A stretch of 64,000 bases of DNA from Flavobacterium croceum DSM 17960 (GTDB taxonomy: Bacteria; Bacteroidota; Bacteroidia; Flavobacteriales; Flavobacteriaceae). The translations under genes were made by a program, and so were the position numbers. A model generated the notes under the pieces. That model saw only the letters and a program-made list of their open reading frames with translations. It was not told where the DNA came from and searched no databases. Positions 60,770 to 64,000 of the stretch are shown here, piece by piece; the stretch's first letter is position 1, and every line of letters begins with the position of its first letter. The stretch is from NCBI RefSeq assembly GCF_002917885.1, contig NZ_PQNY01000002.1, positions 124,001-188,000 on the forward strand. The letters run 5' to 3'.

Positions 60770-62131
60770 ATGTACTGCATACTCGACATAGAAACCACTG
60801 GAGGTCAATACAATGAAGAAGGTATTACCGAAATAGCCATCTATAAATTTGATGGTCACGAGGTTGTAGACCAATTTATAAGTTTGGTAAATCCAGAAAT
60901 TCCTATTCAGCCGTTTGTAGTAAAGCTAACAGGGATTAATAATGCTATGTTGCGCTCGGCACCCAAGTTTTATGAGGTTGCCAAAAGAATTATAGAAATT
61001 ACCGAAGGTTGTATTATTGTAGCACACAACGCATCTTTTGACTACAGAATACTTAAAACAGAATTTGATAGACTTGGCTACAACTTTAAAAAACCAACAC
61101 TTTGTACTGTTGAACTTTCCAAAAAAATAATACCCGGAATGGAATCGTACAGTTTAGGAAAATTAGTACGTGCATTGGGTATTCCTATCGCAGATAGACA
61201 CCGAGCAAGTGGCGATGCTATGGCAACTGTGAAACTTTTTAAAATGCTCTTGGCAAAAGATGTAGAAAAAGAAATCGTTAAAAGCATGGTTAAAACCGAA
61301 ATAAAATCGGGAATGGTACCAAAACTTTTAGATATTGTAGAAAGTTTGCCTACAAAAACGGGGATTTATTATATTCATAACGAAAAAGGCGACTTAATCT
61401 ATATTGGAAAAAGCAAAAACATAAAAAAGCGCATCAACCAACATTTTACAGGAACTTCTTCAAAAAGTAAAAAAATACAACGCGACGTTTACACGGTAAC
61501 TTACGAAGAAACAGGTAGCGAACTTATTGCCTTATTAAAAGAAAGTGAAGAAATAAAAATAAACAAACCTATTTACAATAGAGCACAAAGAAAAAGTATT
61601 TTTCAATGGGCACTATATGAGATGCTTGATGATAATGGCTATTTGAGTTTGCTAATTCAAAAAGCTGATGGTAGAAAAAAAGAAATCACCTCTTTTAGTA
61701 GTATGCAAGAGGCAAAAAATACTCTTTTTAAAATTACATCAGCCTATCAATTATGCCAAAAAATAAATGGTTTGTACGAAACAAAAAACAGTTGCTTTCA
61801 ATATAAAATACAAGAATGTAATGGAGCGTGTATTGGTAAGGAAAGTCCAGATGAATACAACCAAAGAGTAGAAGAATTTTTGCACAAAATGAGTTTTGAA
61901 AACCAAAATATGGTAATTACAGACAAAGGTAGAAAAGTAGACGAACGAAGTGCTATACTAATAGAAAATGGTATTTACAAAGGTTATTGTTTTTACGATT
62001 TAAATTATCAAATTACCAATATTGATGTATTAAAAAACATCATTATTCCTATGCAAAATAATCGAGATACCAAAAGCATTATCCAAGGTTATTTACGAAA
62101 AAATAAAGTAATGAAAATTGTCAAGTTTTGA
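60770..62131 (+). CDS. DEDDh exonuclease fused to a GIY-YIG domain
   Basis: The 453-residue protein has an N-terminal 3'-5' exonuclease domain like DNA polymerase III epsilon (about 1-165; CILDIETTGG with Asp and Glu, HNASFDYRIL, and HRASGDAMAT). A UvrC/Cho-like GIY-YIG domain follows (about 195-275; TGIYYIHNEKGDLIYIGKSK, KRINQHF). The C-terminal part is rich in Cys and Lys. It is probably a repair or structure-specific nuclease. ATG at 60770 (MYCILDIE) is chosen because the in-frame upstream start lies inside the repeat array. Confidence 0.9.
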   Translation: MYCILDIETTGGQYNEEGITEIAIYKFDGHEVVDQFISLVNPEIPIQPFVVKLTGINNAMLRSAPKFYEVAKRIIEITEGCIIVAHNASFDYRILKTEFDRLGYNFKKPTLCTVELSKKIIPGMESYSLGKLVRALGIPIADRHRASGDAMATVKLFKMLLAKDVEKEIVKSMVKTEIKSGMVPKLLDIVESLPTKTGIYYIHNEKGDLIYIGKSKNIKKRINQHFTGTSSKSKKIQRDVYTVTYEETGSELIALLKESEEIKINKPIYNRAQRKSIFQWALYEMLDDNGYLSLLIQKADGRKKEITSFSSMQEAKNTLFKITSAYQLCQKINGLYETKNSCFQYKIQECNGACIGKESPDEYNQRVEEFLHKMSFENQNMVITDKGRKVDERSAILIENGIYKGYCFYDLNYQITNIDVLKNIIIPMQNNRDTKSIIQGYLRKNKVMKIVKF

Positions 62132-62154
62132 TTACCAACAAAAATTAACAAATT

Positions 62155-63099
62155 TTGAGCAACAACTTGAAACCTGAAACCAAAAATAAACTCATTGTAA
62201 TAGTAGGCCCAACTGCTATTGGCAAAACCTCGTTAAGCATTGCTTTGGCTCAACATTTTCATTGCGATATTATTTCGTGCGATAGCCGTCAGTTTTTTAA
62301 AGAAATGAAAATAGGTACGGCTGTACCAAATGATGTTGAATTGGCAAGTGCTACGCATCATTTTATACAAAATAAATCTATTTTTGAGCCTTACTCTGTA
62401 GGCGACTTCGAGCAAGAAGCACTCCAAAAACTCGATGAATTATTTTTAAAAAATAATGTTCAAATTATGGTTGGTGGCTCGGGTTTGTATGTTGATGCTG
62501 TAATAAAAGGTTTTGACGAATTTCCAGATATTGATAGTGCTGTAAGAAATGAAATTAATGAAAAGTACGACACTCTAGGTATTGAATACTTGCAAAACAA
62601 ATTACACGAATTGGATTTTGAATATTATCAAAAAATAGCAAACAAAAATCCGCAAACCTTACAAAATCCGCAAAGAATGAAACGTTTTATCGAAGTTTGT
62701 ATAGGTACTGGAAATCCGTACTCATCATTTATTGGTAAGCAAAAAAACAATCGAAACTTTACACCTATTATTATTGGTTTGGAAGCCGATAGAGAAACTA
62801 TGTACGAGCGAATAAACCATAGAGTTGCAATTATGATGCAAGATGGTTTACTAAATGAAGTTGAGCAACTACTACCCCACAAACATTTGAATGCACTGCA
62901 AACAGTGGGTTACAGAGAATTGTTTGATTATTTTGAACATAAAATTTCTCTCGATGAAGCTATAGAACAAATTAAAATGAATACACGAAGATTTGCCAAA
63001 CGACAACTTACTTGGTTTAAACGTACAGAAAATACCACTTGGTTTGATTATTTGCACGATAGAAGCAATATTATTGAATATATATCTCGTAAAATTTAA
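62155..63099 (+). CDS. miaA: tRNA dimethylallyltransferase
   Basis: The 314-residue enzyme adds a dimethylallyl group to A37 of tRNAs that read U-starting codons. Motifs: IVIVGPTAIGKTSLS (P-loop), ISCDSRQFFKEM, GTAVP, VGGSGLYVDAVIKG and RFAKRQLTWFKR. The start is TTG at 62155. The first 10-12 residues (SNNLKPETKNK) are encoded by the dispersed AACTTGAAACCTGAAA repeat, and no ATG exists before the P-loop. The original start seems to have been replaced by repeat sequence. Confidence 0.93.
   Translation: MSNNLKPETKNKLIVIVGPTAIGKTSLSIALAQHFHCDIISCDSRQFFKEMKIGTAVPNDVELASATHHFIQNKSIFEPYSVGDFEQEALQKLDELFLKNNVQIMVGGSGLYVDAVIKGFDEFPDIDSAVRNEINEKYDTLGIEYLQNKLHELDFEYYQKIANKNPQTLQNPQRMKRFIEVCIGTGNPYSSFIGKQKNNRNFTPIIIGLEADRETMYERINHRVAIMMQDGLLNEVEQLLPHKHLNALQTVGYRELFDYFEHKISLDEAIEQIKMNTRRFAKRQLTWFKRTENTTWFDYLHDRSNIIEYISRKI
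62164..62179 (+). repeat. Dispersed repeat, AACTTGAAACCTGAAA type, at the miaA start
   Basis: The 16 bases are identical to 56708-56723. They encode codons 4-9 of the miaA reading. Confidence 0.7.
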
Positions 63100-63110
63100 T
63101 CTCTACTTGT

Positions 63111-63848
63111 ATGCCTATAGAGAGTAACTTTAGTTCTGTGTTAGAACAAGAATTTGAAATCAATTTTTTGCAATGCTATCCAAACGGTGCATTAAAATAT
63201 ACCGAACTGTGTAATTTATTACAAATAACCGCAGGATTACATGCCGATTTGGGAGGAATTAGTTTTTCTGATATGCAAAAACACCATCAAGCTTGGGTAT
63301 TAAGCAGAATGCTATTGGAAATTACAGAATTACCCAAATGGAGAGATAAAATAGTAGTGAAAACTTGGATTAATTCTCTTGAAAATTCTCGCTCTATACG
63401 CTGCCTCGAAGTATATCATAACCATAAAAAAATAATAGGTTGCGAAACGCTTTGGGTTGTGTTTAATACCAAAACTAGAAAACCTGATATACTACAACTT
63501 CCTCACGAGCATTTTGAAAAAATAGCCCTACAAGCAACCGAAAATACTGTGTATAAAATTGACACTCAAAATACAGGCCATAGTGTTGCTTTTCAAAAAG
63601 TAATGCTATCCGATTTAGATATTGTAAATCATATGAACAATGTGAAATACCTTGAGTGGTGTTTAAACTATGAAGATTCTAAAACTCTGTTTTCTAATGC
63701 TATAAAAAGTATAGCTATAAATTTTATAAGAGAACTTAATTTGGGTGATCAAACCGAAATTTTTAAACATCAATCTCAAAACAGTACAACATATAGCATT
63801 GTACATAATGCGAAACATTGTTACACTCTAGATTTAAAATACATGTAA
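63111..63848 (+). CDS. Acyl-ACP thioesterase
   Basis: The 245-residue protein has two hot-dog domains as in FatA/FatB-type enzymes: LCNLLQITAGLHADLGG and HHQAWVLSRMLLEI in the first, and LDIVNHMNNVKYLEWCLN with the expected Asn and His in the second (about 169-185). It frees fatty acids from acyl carrier protein. It follows miaA by 11 bases and ends at a strong terminator. Confidence 0.9.
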   Translation: MPIESNFSSVLEQEFEINFLQCYPNGALKYTELCNLLQITAGLHADLGGISFSDMQKHHQAWVLSRMLLEITELPKWRDKIVVKTWINSLENSRSIRCLEVYHNHKKIIGCETLWVVFNTKTRKPDILQLPHEHFEKIALQATENTVYKIDTQNTGHSVAFQKVMLSDLDIVNHMNNVKYLEWCLNYEDSKTLFSNAIKSIAINFIRELNLGDQTEIFKHQSQNSTTYSIVHNAKHCYTLDLKYM

Positions 63849-63855
63849 ATTAAAT

Positions 63856-63895
63856 AATAAAGCTCTGAAAATTCAGAGCTTTATTACTATTTTTT
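63856..63895. terminator. Bidirectional terminator
   Basis: A perfect 14-bp inverted repeat AATAAAGCTCTGAA / TTCAGAGCTTTATT with a 2-base spacer lies between the thioesterase (plus) and the response-regulator gene (minus), with T-rich sequence on the plus side. Confidence 0.85.
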
Positions 63896-64000
63896 TACTA
63901 CCAATCTAAATCCTTCTCCATGAATATTTAAAATTTCAACATTGGGATCTTCTTTTAAATATTTTCTCAATTTGGCTATATAAACATCCATACTTCTCGA
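63887..64000 (-). CDS. OmpR/PhoB-family response regulator, C-terminal end
   Basis: The last 37 codons plus stop are present; the gene begins outside the window. The translation SRSMDVYIAKLRKYLKEDPN, then VEILNIHGEGFRLVVKK, is the recognition helix and wing of the winged-helix DNA-binding domain of OmpR-type regulators. The partner kinase and targets are not visible. Confidence 0.88.
   Translation of the reverse strand, partial: SRSMDVYIAKLRKYLKEDPNVEILNIHGEGFRLVVKK

Noticed and set aside
1..64000. Genomic island, prophage or insertion sequence
   Set aside because: No integrase, transposase, phage structural gene, tRNA border or clear change in base composition was seen.

Overview
The window is a contiguous stretch of chromosome from a bacterium of the Bacteroidota, most likely class Flavobacteriia, probably family Flavobacteriaceae. 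The evidence is strong A/T richness, flavobacterial -7 promoter boxes of the form TAnnTTTG, the type IX secretion protein PorQ, two secreted proteins with type IX C-terminal sorting domains, an E1 alpha/beta-fused 2-oxoacid dehydrogenase, 2TM-domain proteins, and many Bacteroidota-specific families (DUF4834, DUF5362, BT_3928-type DoxX, DUF1599). I saw no rRNA, tRNA, CRISPR array, insertion sequence or prophage. Genes are dense, and the only gap above 300 bases is 49298-49738.

Layout. 1-4228 (minus): cell-envelope set of amidase, MlaD-like MCE protein, membrane Fe-S protein, HAD phosphatase and a CCG-domain Fe-S protein that runs off the edge. 4317-10323: lptD and ridA, then convergent mgsA, then lon. 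10440-18945: porQ, cmk, a nucleoside permease, an LRR type IX cargo, rpsA with a structured leader, an M28 peptidase cargo and a small secreted repeat protein. 19018-24510 (minus): surface-polysaccharide set (flippase, glycosyltransferase, YfhO) plus DUF4834. 24625-30070: outer-membrane barrel and acetyltransferase, then an alpha-oxoamine synthase beside the branched-chain 2-oxoacid dehydrogenase E1. 30208-34766: folP and a lipoprotein, diverging from DUF1599, DoxX-thioredoxin, TlpA and tpiA. 34881-42872: housekeeping and small membrane proteins (YitT, cysteine desulfurase, Smr, DUF2752, DUF5362, rocD, DUF1003, DUF1697, rlmD).

42879-49297 (minus) is the most interesting signalling locus. A TonB-dependent receptor is followed by a secreted protein, a LytS-type histidine kinase fused to a 2TM domain, two further 2TM paralogs, a multi-pass membrane protein and a LytTR response regulator. 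Both upstream regions in the cluster carry the same pair of 8-bp direct repeats with a 21-bp period, the geometry expected for LytTR-type regulators, which suggests a self-regulated surface-sensing circuit.

49739-55563 (minus) holds a glycolate/D-lactate-type oxidase, a very large DUF3857/transglutaminase protein and pcm. 55702-63848 (plus) is a housekeeping run: Gfo/Idh oxidoreductase, 3-hydroxybutyryl-CoA dehydrogenase, DUF1015, YggS, four-helix-bundle protein, exonuclease/GIY-YIG, miaA and acyl-ACP thioesterase. It is peppered with short dispersed repeats. Some have entered coding sequence (YggS, MiaA). One set forms hexamer arrays that frame the four-helix-bundle gene exactly between the yggS stop codon and the exonuclease start codon. 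The window ends in the C-terminus of an OmpR-type response regulator.
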